The notes under the pieces are model-generated. The model had not been told where the DNA came from, did no database searches, and worked only from the letters and a program-made list of their open reading frames with translations. The translations under genes and the position numbers were made by a program. A stretch of DNA of 64,000 nt from JAMXLO01 sp963832895 (GTDB lineage Bacteria; Pseudomonadota; Alphaproteobacteria; Acetobacterales; Acetobacteraceae): NCBI GenBank assembly GCA_963832895.1, contig CAWHVQ010000012.1:62001-126000 (forward strand), written 5' to 3'. The number at the start of each line of letters is the position of its first letter. Position 1 is the first letter of the stretch. This document shows positions 35,298-43,678 of this stretch, one piece after another.

Positions 35298-36347
35298 TCA
35301 TAGCTCCGGCGGCGGATAATACGGCCTTTCCCCGAGTGCCTGCACGCGCTGCCAGAATGCCTCGCCACTCGCCTTGCCGACCTCGTCGAGGTCCGCCGCC
35401 TGACGCCAGATGTTCCACGACCCGGGGTGCAGCCGACTGGCCTCCGCCAGATGCGCATCACCCTCCGCCGCGTTGCCATGCCGTCGTAGCCACACGCCCA
35501 ACCGGAAATGCGCCTGTGCCAGTGCGATCTCCGGCGTGATGCGCGGCAGTCTGCGTGACGCCACGTCGGCTGGCAGTCCATGGCGCCCGGTCAGCACCCA
35601 GTCGCGCACCGCATCCAGGTACGCAGCGCGCGCAGCGAGTCGCGCCGCCTGGTGCTCGGCTGCGAGAGTGCGGGTGGTGCGATCCGTCAGGCGGAAGTGG
35701 TCGGTCGATCCGGCGTTCTCCGGCGGACGCACGATGCGTCCGGCCTCGTCGATCCACACCGCCTGCGGCACGTTCACCATGCCATAGAGGTCGGCGACGT
35801 GGTGCTCGGTATCGATCAGGCACCAATACTGCGCATTGGCCTGTTCAATCCATTGGCGCGCGTGTTCGGCGCCGCGGCTTTCCTCCGCGACCGCCACGAT
35901 CATGAATTTTTCGCGCTTCAAGCCGTCGAACAGTTGCTGCCACACGGGCAAGTCAGAGCGACAGCCTCACCAGGAGGCCCAGGTACAGAGGAACACCTTT
36001 TGCCCCCGCAGCGCCGAGAGCGTGTGCGGCACGCCGTCGATGTCGGGCAGCGTGAAGTCCGGCGCGATGAGTTCGGCGAACGCGGTGTTGCGCTGTTCGG
36101 CCCCGGCGGCGAGCACCCACGTCTCGCCGGCCGCGTCGCTCACCACAGGGCGGTCGAGCAGCCGCCAAAATGCCGCCACATCGATCCGGCCGTCGTGCAC
36201 GGGCAACGGCACGCAGACATCGTCGCGGCACATGCCTTCAGGCTTCAATGTCCAGCCGGTGGCGCGTTCCGCGTCGGCGGCTGACAGCCACAGACCATGC
36301 GTCGCGGCCACCGTCATCTCGCCCTGCCCGGTCAGTACGGTTGCCAT
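35298..36347 (-). CDS. Thioredoxin-fold redox protein, candidate selenoprotein (in-frame UGA at codon 127)
   Basis: Two adjacent frames form one protein if a single TGA at 35969-35967 is read through. The upstream part ends FLCTWASW and the downstream part continues GCRSDLPVWQQLFDGLKREK, so the UGA falls exactly where thioredoxin/TlpA-like proteins have the first redox Cys (WASW-U-GCR). With it read as selenocysteine the product is 349 residues: an N-terminal domain of about 95 residues with CRDDVCVPLP, an AhpC/TSA-thioredoxin domain (FTLPDIDGVPHTLSALRG, then VNVPQAVWIDEAGRIVRP) and a helical TPR-like C-terminus. Start ATG 36347 follows AGAGGAGG. No other stop or shift interrupts the gene. 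The alternative is a Cys-to-stop mutation. Confidence 0.72.
35936..35965 (-). promoter_or_regulatory. Candidate bacterial SECIS hairpin just after the in-frame UGA
   Basis: In the mRNA, one base after the UGA, GCUGUCGC (35965-35958) pairs with GUGGCAGC (35943-35936) to form an 8-bp stem with two G-U pairs and a 14-base loop. A stem-loop starting directly downstream of the UGA within the coding region is what bacterial SECIS elements require for SelB-directed insertion. The loop does not clearly match the E. coli consensus, and GC-rich DNA folds easily, so this is supportive only. Confidence 0.45.
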
Positions 36348-36427
36348 CGCGGCCTCCTCTCTTGCCCGCGCGCAGGCAAACACGTTGAATGCCGCGCGCG
36401 CAAGGTCATAACGTGAAGGAGACATCT

Positions 36428-37189
36428 ATGCCGAGGCTGGCGGGAAAGATCGCCTGGATAACCGGCGCAGGCAGCGGCATCGGCGAGGCTGCGGCGCTCG
36501 CGCTGGCCGACGAAGGTGCGACCACCGTGCTGACCGGCCGCACGGCTGAGAAGCTGGAGCGCGTCGCCGCGCGCATCAGGCAGCAGGGCGGCGAGGCATT
36601 TGTGCAGCCGGCAGAACTGACCGACGCCGGGCAGGTGCAGAAGGTCGGCGAGTTCATCAGGAACACGCTGGGTCGGCTCGACATCCTGGTGAACAACGCC
36701 GGGGTGAACATCGTCAATCGGCACTGGGACAAGCTGGCGCCTGAGGGAATCGACGAACTGGTGCACGGCAACCTATCGCAGGCGCTGTACTGCGTCACGG
36801 TAGCGCTGCCGCTGATGCGCGCGCAGAAGGACGGCTTGCTGATCCACACTGCCTCGATTGCGGGCCGCGTCGTGGGTGGTTTTCCAGGACCGATCTACAG
36901 TGCGGCGAAGCACGGTGTGGTGGCGATGAGTCACTCGATCAACATGCAGGAGTGCATCAACGGCATTCGCTCGACGGTGTTTCTGCCGGGCGAGGTGGCG
37001 ACGCCGATCCTCGACAAGCGGCCCAATCCGGTGGGGCCGGAGGAACGTGCGCGCATGGTGCAGTCGGAGGATTGCGGCGACCTGATCCGCTACATCGCCT
37101 GCCTGCCGAAGCACGTGGTGATGAGCGAGGTGATGTTGGCGCCGACGCGTAACCGGACCTACATCGCCAACCTGCAACAGAAACTCTGA
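36428..37189 (+). CDS. Short-chain dehydrogenase/reductase
   Basis: A 253-residue classical SDR. The cofactor motif ITGAGSGIGEAAALAL is at residues 11-26, NNAGVNIVN near residue 87, the catalytic Ser in HTASIAGRVVGG near residue 140, and the YSAAKHG (YxxxK) near residue 155. Start ATG 36428 follows AAGGAG. It is divergent from the redox protein and is followed after 9 bases by a hydroxyacid dehydrogenase, so the two form an operon. The substrate is unknown. Confidence 0.88.
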   Translation: MPRLAGKIAWITGAGSGIGEAAALALADEGATTVLTGRTAEKLERVAARIRQQGGEAFVQPAELTDAGQVQKVGEFIRNTLGRLDILVNNAGVNIVNRHWDKLAPEGIDELVHGNLSQALYCVTVALPLMRAQKDGLLIHTASIAGRVVGGFPGPIYSAAKHGVVAMSHSINMQECINGIRSTVFLPGEVATPILDKRPNPVGPEERARMVQSEDCGDLIRYIACLPKHVVMSEVMLAPTRNRTYIANLQQKL

Positions 37190-37198
37190 AGGTGTCCG

Positions 37199-38179
37199 AT
37201 GGCTTCTAACCGCAAGAAGGTGATGGTGCCCCACACGATGGGCAAGGAGGGTGTCGCGCTGCTGCAGCGTCGCGATGACATTGAGGTGGTGACCTATCCG
37301 GCCGGCATTGCCCAGGCCGAGCTGCTGCCGATGCTATCCGACGTCGCCGGGATCGCGCTGTCGGGCACGCCGTACAGGCAGACCGAGATGGAGGCGTCGC
37401 GGGCGATGGAGGTGGTGGCGCGCATCGGTGTGGGCTACGACGCGGTGGAGGTGCCTGCGCTGACGGCGCGCCGTGTGCCGCTGATGGTCGCAGGGAGCGC
37501 GAATTCCACCTCGGTGGCCGAGCATGCGTTCCACCTGATGATGGCGCTGGCCAAACGCAGCACGGCGTTGGATGCGCTGGTGCGCAAGGGCACGTGGGCG
37601 GAGCGCCACGGCGGGCTGCCGATGGAGCTGTCCGGCAAGACGGTGCTGATCGTCGGCTTCGGCCGTATCGGTACCCGCTCGGCGCGACGCTGCCAGGGGT
37701 TCGACATGAACGTGCTGATCTATGATCCGTATGTGTCGGCGGAGCAGATCGCTGCGGCGGGGTGCGAGCGGGTGAGCGATCTCGACGCGGCGCTGCCGCG
37801 GGCGGATTTCGTGTCGATCCATTGTCCGAAGAACCCCGAGACGGTGGGCATGTTCAACGCGGCGCGATTTGCGCGCATGAAGCGCGGCGCGTTCATCGTC
37901 AATACGGCGCGTGGCGGGATCATCGACGAGCCGGCACTGCATGCGGCGCTGACGTCGGGGCACGTGGCGGGCGCGGGGTTGGATGTGTTCGATATGGAGC
38001 CGACGCCGGTCAACAACACGCTGCTGCAACTCGACAAGGTCATAACGTCGCCGCATATGGCGGGGGTTACCACTGAGTCGGTTGCCGGCATGGCGGTGGT
38101 GACCGCGGAGAACATTCTCAGCGTGCTGGATGGCAAGCCGAACCGGAACAATGTGATCAACCAGGAAGTGCTGGACTGA
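37199..38179 (+). CDS. D-2-hydroxyacid dehydrogenase
   Basis: A 326-residue NAD-dependent enzyme that interconverts 2-keto and D-2-hydroxy acids. The NAD-binding VLIVGFGRIGTRSARRC is near residue 145. The catalytic residues are Arg in NTARGGIIDEP, Glu in FDMEPTP and His in SPHMAG. It resembles the phosphoglycerate-dehydrogenase branch but lacks a regulatory ACT domain. It follows the SDR gene by 9 bases. Two paralogues lie at 50985 and 52030. Confidence 0.85.
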   Translation: MASNRKKVMVPHTMGKEGVALLQRRDDIEVVTYPAGIAQAELLPMLSDVAGIALSGTPYRQTEMEASRAMEVVARIGVGYDAVEVPALTARRVPLMVAGSANSTSVAEHAFHLMMALAKRSTALDALVRKGTWAERHGGLPMELSGKTVLIVGFGRIGTRSARRCQGFDMNVLIYDPYVSAEQIAAAGCERVSDLDAALPRADFVSIHCPKNPETVGMFNAARFARMKRGAFIVNTARGGIIDEPALHAALTSGHVAGAGLDVFDMEPTPVNNTLLQLDKVITSPHMAGVTTESVAGMAVVTAENILSVLDGKPNRNNVINQEVLD

Positions 38180-38189
38180 ACCGCTAATC

Positions 38190-38221
38190 CACGGCCCCCT
38201 CCCGCGAGGGGAGGGGGAGGG
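38190..38221. repeat. GC-rich intergenic palindrome
   Basis: CCCCCTCCCGCGAGGGGAGGGGGAGG forms a hairpin in the 63-base gap between the hydroxyacid dehydrogenase and the AhpD-like gene. It closely matches the core of the elements at 6169, 10301 and 53023. Confidence 0.65.
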
Positions 38222-38242
38222 CTTACGAGGACTGCAACAGCC

Positions 38243-38815
38243 ATGCCGCAACCGGACCACATTTCCAAACTCGGCGTCGCCGACCCGGCGGGGCTGGACG
38301 ACGACCTGAAGACCATCTGGCAGAAATGCGTGGACAAACTTGGTTTCGTGCCGAATGTGTTCAGCGCCTACAGCGTCAACGCGCGCAGGTTGCGTAACTT
38401 CATGGCGATGTACAACGAGATCATGCTGTCGGACTCCGGGCTTTCCAAGCTGGAGCGCGAGATGGTCGCTGTCGTCGTGTCATCGGCCAATCGCTGCTAT
38501 TACTGCCTCGTCGCGCACGGTGCCGCGGTGCGTGCGCTTTCGGGCGATGCTGAACTCGGCGAGATGATGGCGCTGAACTATCGCGTGGCAAAGCTCGATA
38601 CGCGACAGCGCGCGATGCTTGACTACACCTGGAAGCTCACCACGACGCCCTGGCTGATCGACGATGCCGACCGCGCTGCGCTGCGAGAGGTGGGCCTCAG
38701 CGAACCGGACGTCTTCGATCTGTCCGAGACTGTGGCGTTCTTCAACCTGTCGAACCGCATGGCCTCGGCAACCGACATGATGCCGAACCGCGAATACCAC
38801 AAAGCGGCGCGATAG
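38243..38815 (+). CDS. AhpD/carboxymuconolactone-decarboxylase-like peroxidase-related protein
   Basis: A 190-residue protein of the uncharacterised peroxidase-related branch of the AhpD/CMD family. The redox centre is in SSANRCYYCLVAHGAAV near residue 90, a CxxC followed by the His of the proton relay, as in AhpD. The helical surroundings (NFMAMYNEIMLSDSGLSKLEREM) fit the CMD fold. It likely acts as a disulfide-dependent peroxidase or reductase in the cytoplasm. It follows the hydroxyacid dehydrogenase and may belong to the same unit, separated by the palindrome. Confidence 0.82.
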   Translation: MPQPDHISKLGVADPAGLDDDLKTIWQKCVDKLGFVPNVFSAYSVNARRLRNFMAMYNEIMLSDSGLSKLEREMVAVVVSSANRCYYCLVAHGAAVRALSGDAELGEMMALNYRVAKLDTRQRAMLDYTWKLTTTPWLIDDADRAALREVGLSEPDVFDLSETVAFFNLSNRMASATDMMPNREYHKAAR

Positions 38816-38830
38816 GCGTCGGCGCGGCGA

Positions 38831-40786
38831 CTATCCTGGATCGTCGAGCGCTTCGCGCACAGCGCGGCGCAGTTCCTCCTTGCGATACGGCTTGCTCAGC
38901 AGTCGGCGGCCGTGCGTCCCCGAGCCGCTCCACCTTGCGTCAGGGAACCCCGAGGTGAGCAGTGTCTGCAACGCCGGCCGGCGTGCCTCGGCAACGCGCG
39001 CGAGATCGCGACCGTCCATCGCGCCTGGCATCACCACATCGGTCAGCAACAGGTGGATCGGTTCGGACGAGTCGATGACGAGCATTGCCGCATCGGCGTC
39101 CGGCGCTTCGAGCACGCGGTAACCTGCTTCGCTGAGTTGCCGCACCACGATGCGGCGCAAGCCGGTATTGTCCTCCACCACCAGTATTGTCTCGCTGCCG
39201 CCAAGTGACGCCGGTTGTTCCGACCGCTCCTCTTGCGCGGCGAAGGACGCAGACAGGCGAGGCAAGTACAGCCGGAACGTCGTCCCTTTGTCGGCTTCGC
39301 TGTACACGCTGATATGACCGCCGGACTGCTTCATGAAGCCGAACACCATGGAAAGGCCAAGTCCTGTCCCCTTGCCCTGTTCCTTGGTGGTGAAGAATGG
39401 CTCGAAGATGCGCGAGGCGACGTCCGACGGCATGCCGGTGCCGGAATCGCTTACCTGGACCACGACGTAGTCGCCTGGCGTCACGTCGGCATGGGCCGCG
39501 GCATAAGTCTCATCAAGCCGGCCGTTGCGTGTATCGATCAGCAGTGCGCCGCCGCGTGGCATCGCGTCACGCGCGTTGGTGGCGAGATTGGCGATCACCG
39601 ACTCAAACTGTGCCCGATCGATCTGCACCGGCCAGATATTGGGTGTCAGCGACATCTCGATTGTGATGTTCTCACCGAGGGTGCGCGTCAGCAGTCGCAC
39701 GATGGCGCCGATAACCTCGTTGATGTCGGCGCGCTCGGGCTGCAGCGGCTGACGGCGCGCGAAGGTCAGCAGGCGGCGCGTCAGGTCTGCACCGCGGAGC
39801 GCCGATTCGAGCGCGTCCCGAACCAGCTCGTCGGTCACCTGATCGCCGGCGCGGATCTCCCGCAGCATGTCGAGATTGCCGATGATGATCGCCAGCAGGT
39901 TGTTGAAATCGTGCGCCAGGCCGCCGGTGAGCTGGCCGACCGCCTCCATCTTCTGCGACTGGCGCAACTGCTCGCGCTGCGTCTCTGCCTCGCGCCGCTC
40001 GGTCACATTGCGCACGATGCCGACGAAGGCGTGGTTGCCTGCCTGCGGTGATTCGCCGACCGCAAGCTCCATCGGAAAGGTCGAGCCGTCCTTGCGGCGC
40101 CCCATGACCTCGCGGCCGATGCCGATGATCTTCGGCACATTGGTCGCGAGATAGGCCGAGATGTAGTTGTCGTGTTCGCTGTGATAGGGCTCCGGCATCA
40201 GGATACGAACGTTGTGGCCAACGACTTCGTCCGGCGTGTAGCCGAACAGGCTGACACAGGCCTTGTTGAACGACTGGATGATACCGTTGCGATCTATGGT
40301 GATCAGGCCGTCGACAACAGTATCGAGGACGGTGGCGATCAGGCTGCGCAGTCTGGTCTCGCTGGCCTTGACCACGGCCTCCGCGGCGGTGCGCTCAGTG
40401 ATGTCTCTGGTGATTTCGCCGAACCCGCGAAGCGTGCCGTCGGGCGCACGGTTGGCGGTGATCACCACGTTGGCGAGGAAGCCCGAGCCGTCCTTGCGGA
40501 CACGCAGGCCGATGGTCTCGCAGCGACCAGTGGCGGCGGCGGTCACGAGTTCGCGCTGCGGCACACCGGCAGCGACGTCCTCGGGCGGGTAGAAGCATGC
40601 GAAGTGGCGGCCCACGATTTCGTCGGCCGCGTAACCCTTGATGAGCTCAGCTCCGCGATTCCATGACAGGATGCGTCCGTCCGGGTCCAGAAGCAGCAGT
40701 GCATACTCATGCACGGCAGCGATCAGCGACGGCCACAGGCGCTCCGGATCGGGGCAGACGACAGTGCCTGGTTGACCTGACGGCAT
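38831..40786 (-). CDS. Cytosolic hybrid histidine kinase, PAS-PAS-HisKA-HATPase-REC
   Basis: A 651-residue protein with no membrane segment. Two PAS domains lie at about residues 20-130 and 145-265; the second (GIIQSFNKACVSLFGYTPDEV, RRKDGSTFPMELAVGE) is FixL-like. The phosphorylated His292 is in GGLAHDFNNLLAII, the ATPase domain has NARDAMPRGG and GTGLGLSMVFGF, and a C-terminal receiver has ILVVEDNTG and LLLTDVVMPG. The kinase type is HWE/4-like hybrid, which usually signals to separate receivers. The single-domain receiver at 41233 is divergent from it and could be a partner. Confidence 0.87.
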   Translation of the reverse strand: MPSGQPGTVVCPDPERLWPSLIAAVHEYALLLLDPDGRILSWNRGAELIKGYAADEIVGRHFACFYPPEDVAAGVPQRELVTAAATGRCETIGLRVRKDGSGFLANVVITANRAPDGTLRGFGEITRDITERTAAEAVVKASETRLRSLIATVLDTVVDGLITIDRNGIIQSFNKACVSLFGYTPDEVVGHNVRILMPEPYHSEHDNYISAYLATNVPKIIGIGREVMGRRKDGSTFPMELAVGESPQAGNHAFVGIVRNVTERREAETQREQLRQSQKMEAVGQLTGGLAHDFNNLLAIIIGNLDMLREIRAGDQVTDELVRDALESALRGADLTRRLLTFARRQPLQPERADINEVIGAIVRLLTRTLGENITIEMSLTPNIWPVQIDRAQFESVIANLATNARDAMPRGGALLIDTRNGRLDETYAAAHADVTPGDYVVVQVSDSGTGMPSDVASRIFEPFFTTKEQGKGTGLGLSMVFGFMKQSGGHISVYSEADKGTTFRLYLPRLSASFAAQEERSEQPASLGGSETILVVEDNTGLRRIVVRQLSEAGYRVLEAPDADAAMLVIDSSEPIHLLLTDVVMPGAMDGRDLARVAEARRPALQTLLTSGFPDARWSGSGTHGRRLLSKPYRKEELRRAVREALDDPG

Positions 40787-41232
40787 AAGGGCTCGGCGAC
40801 GCTGTTGCTCGCCGCCAGCAGACCATTCGAAGGGTAAGGATCGGTAAAGAGAAAGTTAACGCGCTACAGAACGTTGCATCGGTCTCAAACTCTAGAAGTC
40901 GTGATGGCCCCTGGAACCGTCGCGGCGGTCGGCAGTGTGTCGGCGCAAGGAGGTTTATTCATAACCGTCATCAGTCAGGGCATAACTCTGACCCGGCAGA
41001 GCAACTCCGTTAACCATCGCAATCAACCTGCCGGCTGGTAGTGCAGAGGATTGCGTGGTTGCGCAGCATAGCCGTATGCAATGACTTATTCGGTTTTGTT
41101 GGGTCCACACAGAAATACAGATCCCACTTTTCTTGTGTGGGATTTTGATGGATCATAGGTTCAACGACCATTACGCAAGGCGGTCAGAATCGGCCGCTTC
41201 GGGAAACGCCGACTCGCAGGGAGGCGCGCTCG
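40787..41232. other. Divergent promoter region between hybrid kinase and response regulator
   Basis: About 446 bases with no gene. It is more AT-rich than the flanks and should hold promoters for both divergent genes. The only structured element noticed is the hairpin at 41121-41146. Confidence 0.45.
41121..41146 (+). terminator. Hairpin followed by T run, upstream of the response regulator
   Basis: ATCCCAC at 41121-41127 pairs with GTGGGAT at 41137-41143, a perfect 7-bp stem with a 9-base loop, and is followed by TTTT. It looks like an intrinsic terminator, but no plus-strand gene ends just before it. It could end a small transcript or attenuate the response-regulator mRNA. Confidence 0.4.
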
Positions 41233-41610
41233 ATGGCTAAGAAGCTGCTGGTGATCGACGACCAGACCGGCATCACCAAGGTGGTGGAACTGATCGCGCG
41301 TCAACTTGGGCTGGATGTGCGGTCGCTGAACAGTTCCGCGCAGGCCACCGAGACGTTCATCGCGTATCGGCCGGATGTGCTGTTCCTCGACATGATCATG
41401 CCCGAGAAGGACGGTATCGACGTGCTCAACGAGGTCCTGCTGACGGGCATTCCGGTGAAGGTCGTGCTCACCTCAGGCTACAGCGATTCCTACCTCCGCC
41501 TGGCCGAGGGTGTGGCGAAGTTCCACGACAATCCGAACGTGTCGGTTCTGCGCAAGCCGTTCCGCCGCGAGGAGCTGATGAAGCTGCTGAGCGATCTGAC
41601 GGCGGACTGA
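41233..41610 (+). CDS. Single-domain response regulator
   Basis: A 125-residue receiver domain with no output domain. The acidic pocket is in LLVIDDQTG (Asp9/Asp10), the phosphorylated Asp is about residue 55 in PDVLFLDMIMPEKDG, the switch Thr/Ser is in VVLTSGYSD, and the Lys in VLRKPF. Proteins like this relay phosphate or bind a target directly. It is divergent from a hybrid kinase and stands alone in its transcription unit. Confidence 0.88.
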   Translation: MAKKLLVIDDQTGITKVVELIARQLGLDVRSLNSSAQATETFIAYRPDVLFLDMIMPEKDGIDVLNEVLLTGIPVKVVLTSGYSDSYLRLAEGVAKFHDNPNVSVLRKPFRREELMKLLSDLTAD

Positions 41611-41619
41611 CCGCCCTTC

Positions 41620-42789
41620 TCACCAAGCCGCCTCGAGCAACGCGCGCACATCGGACGGCCCGCCGATCTTGCGCGGATTGGTGTGGACCCAGCGATCGTG
41701 CATCAACTCCTCCGCGATCCGATCGAGCTGCTCAGGCTTGACGCCGACATCGCGCAGCGTGCCGGGGAGTCCCAGGTCGGCGACCAATTCGGCAACGGCA
41801 TCAGCGGCCTTCGCACCTGGACGACCAAGAGCCTCGCTCACCCAGGCCTGACGCTCGGCGTTCACTGGTTCGTTGAAGCGCAGCACCGGCGGCAGCATGA
41901 CGCAGGAGGTGTAGCCGTGGGGTACGTCGGCTGTGCCACCCAGCACGTGGCCAATGCCATGGCTGGCGCCCTTCTGCACACCATTCTGCGATCCCATGAT
42001 GGACATCCAGGAACCGAGCTGGCAATCGAGCCGTGCCGCCAGATCGGCGGGATCCGCTTTGACCGCGCGTAGTCCGCGGCTGAGCAGGCGCAGTGCGTGG
42101 ATCGACGTGCCATCGGACAGCGGCTGCGCATTGACCGAGCAGATGTCCTCCACGGCATGATCGACGGCGCGGATACCGGTGGAGAGGAAGAGCCACTCCG
42201 GCGTATGGATCGTGGTGGCGGGATCGAGGATGACGCTGCGCGGCATCATCAGCGGGTGCAGGTAGCTCTCCTTCACGTGCCGTACCGTGTCGGTGCAGCC
42301 GGCAGGCGAGTTGAACTCGCCGGCGGACAGCGTGGTGGGAACCGCAATGGAGCGCACGGCAGGCTGCTGCACCGGCGGGCGCTCGGTGCGGCCGTCGGAA
42401 TGGATGCGCGCACGGTATGCGTCGAGCTGCGCTGGGTCGCTCACGTCATTGCCCAGGCAGAGGCCGACCATCTTGGCGGCATCGGTCACCGAGCCGCCGC
42501 CGACGGTCAGGAGCGCATCGGCGTGGGCCTCGCGGGCGGCGTTGGCAGCGGCCACCACGTCGATGCGGGGCGTGTGGGCGCCGATCTTCGCGCACACGCC
42601 GGCCAGCTTGTTGCCGAGGACGCCGCGGACGCGATCGATCACGTCGGTCTGTCGCGTCAGCGTGCCGCTGGCCAGCACGTAGACCGCGCTGGCACCAATG
42701 CGGTCGATCTCCTGGGCCAGCGCCTCGGCCAGCGGAACGCCGTAGATAACCCGCTCCATCGGCGGGTAGCGATGCACGCCCTGGATCAT
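41620..42789 (-). CDS. Iron-containing alcohol dehydrogenase / maleylacetate-reductase-like
   Basis: A 389-residue group III dehydrogenase. Segments are the NAD-binding LTVGGGSVTDAAKMVGL near residue 95, PTTLSAGEFNSPAGCT, the metal-site GIRAVDHAVEDICS near residue 200 and SHGIGHVLGGTADVPHG near residue 275. The fold and SAGE(F/Y) segment resemble maleylacetate reductases. Start ATG 42789 (MIQGVHRYPP) is chosen over a long upstream reading that would overlap the neighbour. It is the last gene of the minus-strand catabolic operon. Confidence 0.83.
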   Translation of the reverse strand: MIQGVHRYPPMERVIYGVPLAEALAQEIDRIGASAVYVLASGTLTRQTDVIDRVRGVLGNKLAGVCAKIGAHTPRIDVVAAANAAREAHADALLTVGGGSVTDAAKMVGLCLGNDVSDPAQLDAYRARIHSDGRTERPPVQQPAVRSIAVPTTLSAGEFNSPAGCTDTVRHVKESYLHPLMMPRSVILDPATTIHTPEWLFLSTGIRAVDHAVEDICSVNAQPLSDGTSIHALRLLSRGLRAVKADPADLAARLDCQLGSWMSIMGSQNGVQKGASHGIGHVLGGTADVPHGYTSCVMLPPVLRFNEPVNAERQAWVSEALGRPGAKAADAVAELVADLGLPGTLRDVGVKPEQLDRIAEELMHDRWVHTNPRKIGGPSDVRALLEAAW

Positions 42790-42814
42790 GATTTTGTTCC
42801 GGGAACCGGCCCCC

Positions 42815-43663
42815 TCAGCCCTTCGGTTTGCAGAACGCGTCCAGCGCGGCGACTTCTTTGCGCTCGCCGTCGAAATCAGCAGCAAGACGTTCGTAGAGCT
42901 GCGCCGCGCCTTCATAGAATTTGCGTGCGGCTGGATCCTCGCCGACAAACTGGGCGATCTCCTCCATCTCGGCGACCCAGCGATACGCCTTGGAGTACAT
43001 ATTCGGCACCTGTCGCGTCAGCCAGCCGAACAGCGCGGGCTGACTGGCTGACAGCTCGGCCCTCAGGTCCTCGGCCGTTCCGGCACGGCTGGCCGCCAAC
43101 ATCATCGCGGCACCCAGCGCGGTGAAGCCCTTGGTGATGCCGGCATACGACATCTTCATCGCCGATGCGGCACCGATCGGGCCGGGCTGGATCGGCATGA
43201 CCAGGCCGAACTTCGTCAATTCCGCCACGCGCGGCGCTGCCTCGCCCGACAGGTAAATCTTGGGTCCGTTGTATCCCGCCTTCGGCGGGCCGCCGACGAT
43301 GCCGCCATCGACGAACGACGCTCCGGTCTCCTGCACCACGCGCGCAATCCGCACCACAGTCGCCGGATCGAGCGCATTGCAGTCGACAAAGATCGGCTGC
43401 TTCGCGGCTGCGCGCAGCGCGGGTGCCAGCCGCTCCGCCAGGCCGAGCGCGTCGCCCGGCGGCAGGATCGACAGGATGATGTCAGACGCGACGATCTGCT
43501 CATCAGACACGCCCACCATTCCGGCAGCCTTGGCACGCGCCAACGTGGCGTCGCTGCGACCATCCAGCGCGGTGCGCACCTCAAGGCCGTTCTCCACCAG
43601 GCGAGCGCCAACCGCACTGCCCATCATGCCTGGCGCGATCACTGCGACAATCGGTTGCATCAT
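42815..43663 (-). CDS. NAD(P)-dependent 6PGDH-like reductase with DUF1932 domain
   Basis: A 282-residue beta-hydroxyacid-dehydrogenase-type protein. The N-terminal cofactor motif VAVIAPGMMGSAVGARL is at residues 6-22, with ILSILPPGDALGLAE and the family DGGIVGGPPKAGYNG following. The all-helical C-terminus is DUF1932-like (SYAGITKGFTALGAAMMLAA, with the catalytic-position Lys in MKMSYAGITKG). The substrate is unknown. It lies 15 bases after the CoA transferase and 25 bases before the alcohol dehydrogenase within the operon. Confidence 0.8.
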   Translation of the reverse strand: MMQPIVAVIAPGMMGSAVGARLVENGLEVRTALDGRSDATLARAKAAGMVGVSDEQIVASDIILSILPPGDALGLAERLAPALRAAAKQPIFVDCNALDPATVVRIARVVQETGASFVDGGIVGGPPKAGYNGPKIYLSGEAAPRVAELTKFGLVMPIQPGPIGAASAMKMSYAGITKGFTALGAAMMLAASRAGTAEDLRAELSASQPALFGWLTRQVPNMYSKAYRWVAEMEEIAQFVGEDPAARKFYEGAAQLYERLAADFDGERKEVAALDAFCKPKG

Positions 43664-43678
43664 TCGCCTCCTGTGTAA

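Noticed and set aside
35298..35951. Treating the two halves of the redox protein as separate genes
   Set aside because: The downstream half has no ribosome site before its first ATG-like codon and begins in the middle of the thioredoxin domain; both halves share one frame separated only by the UGA.
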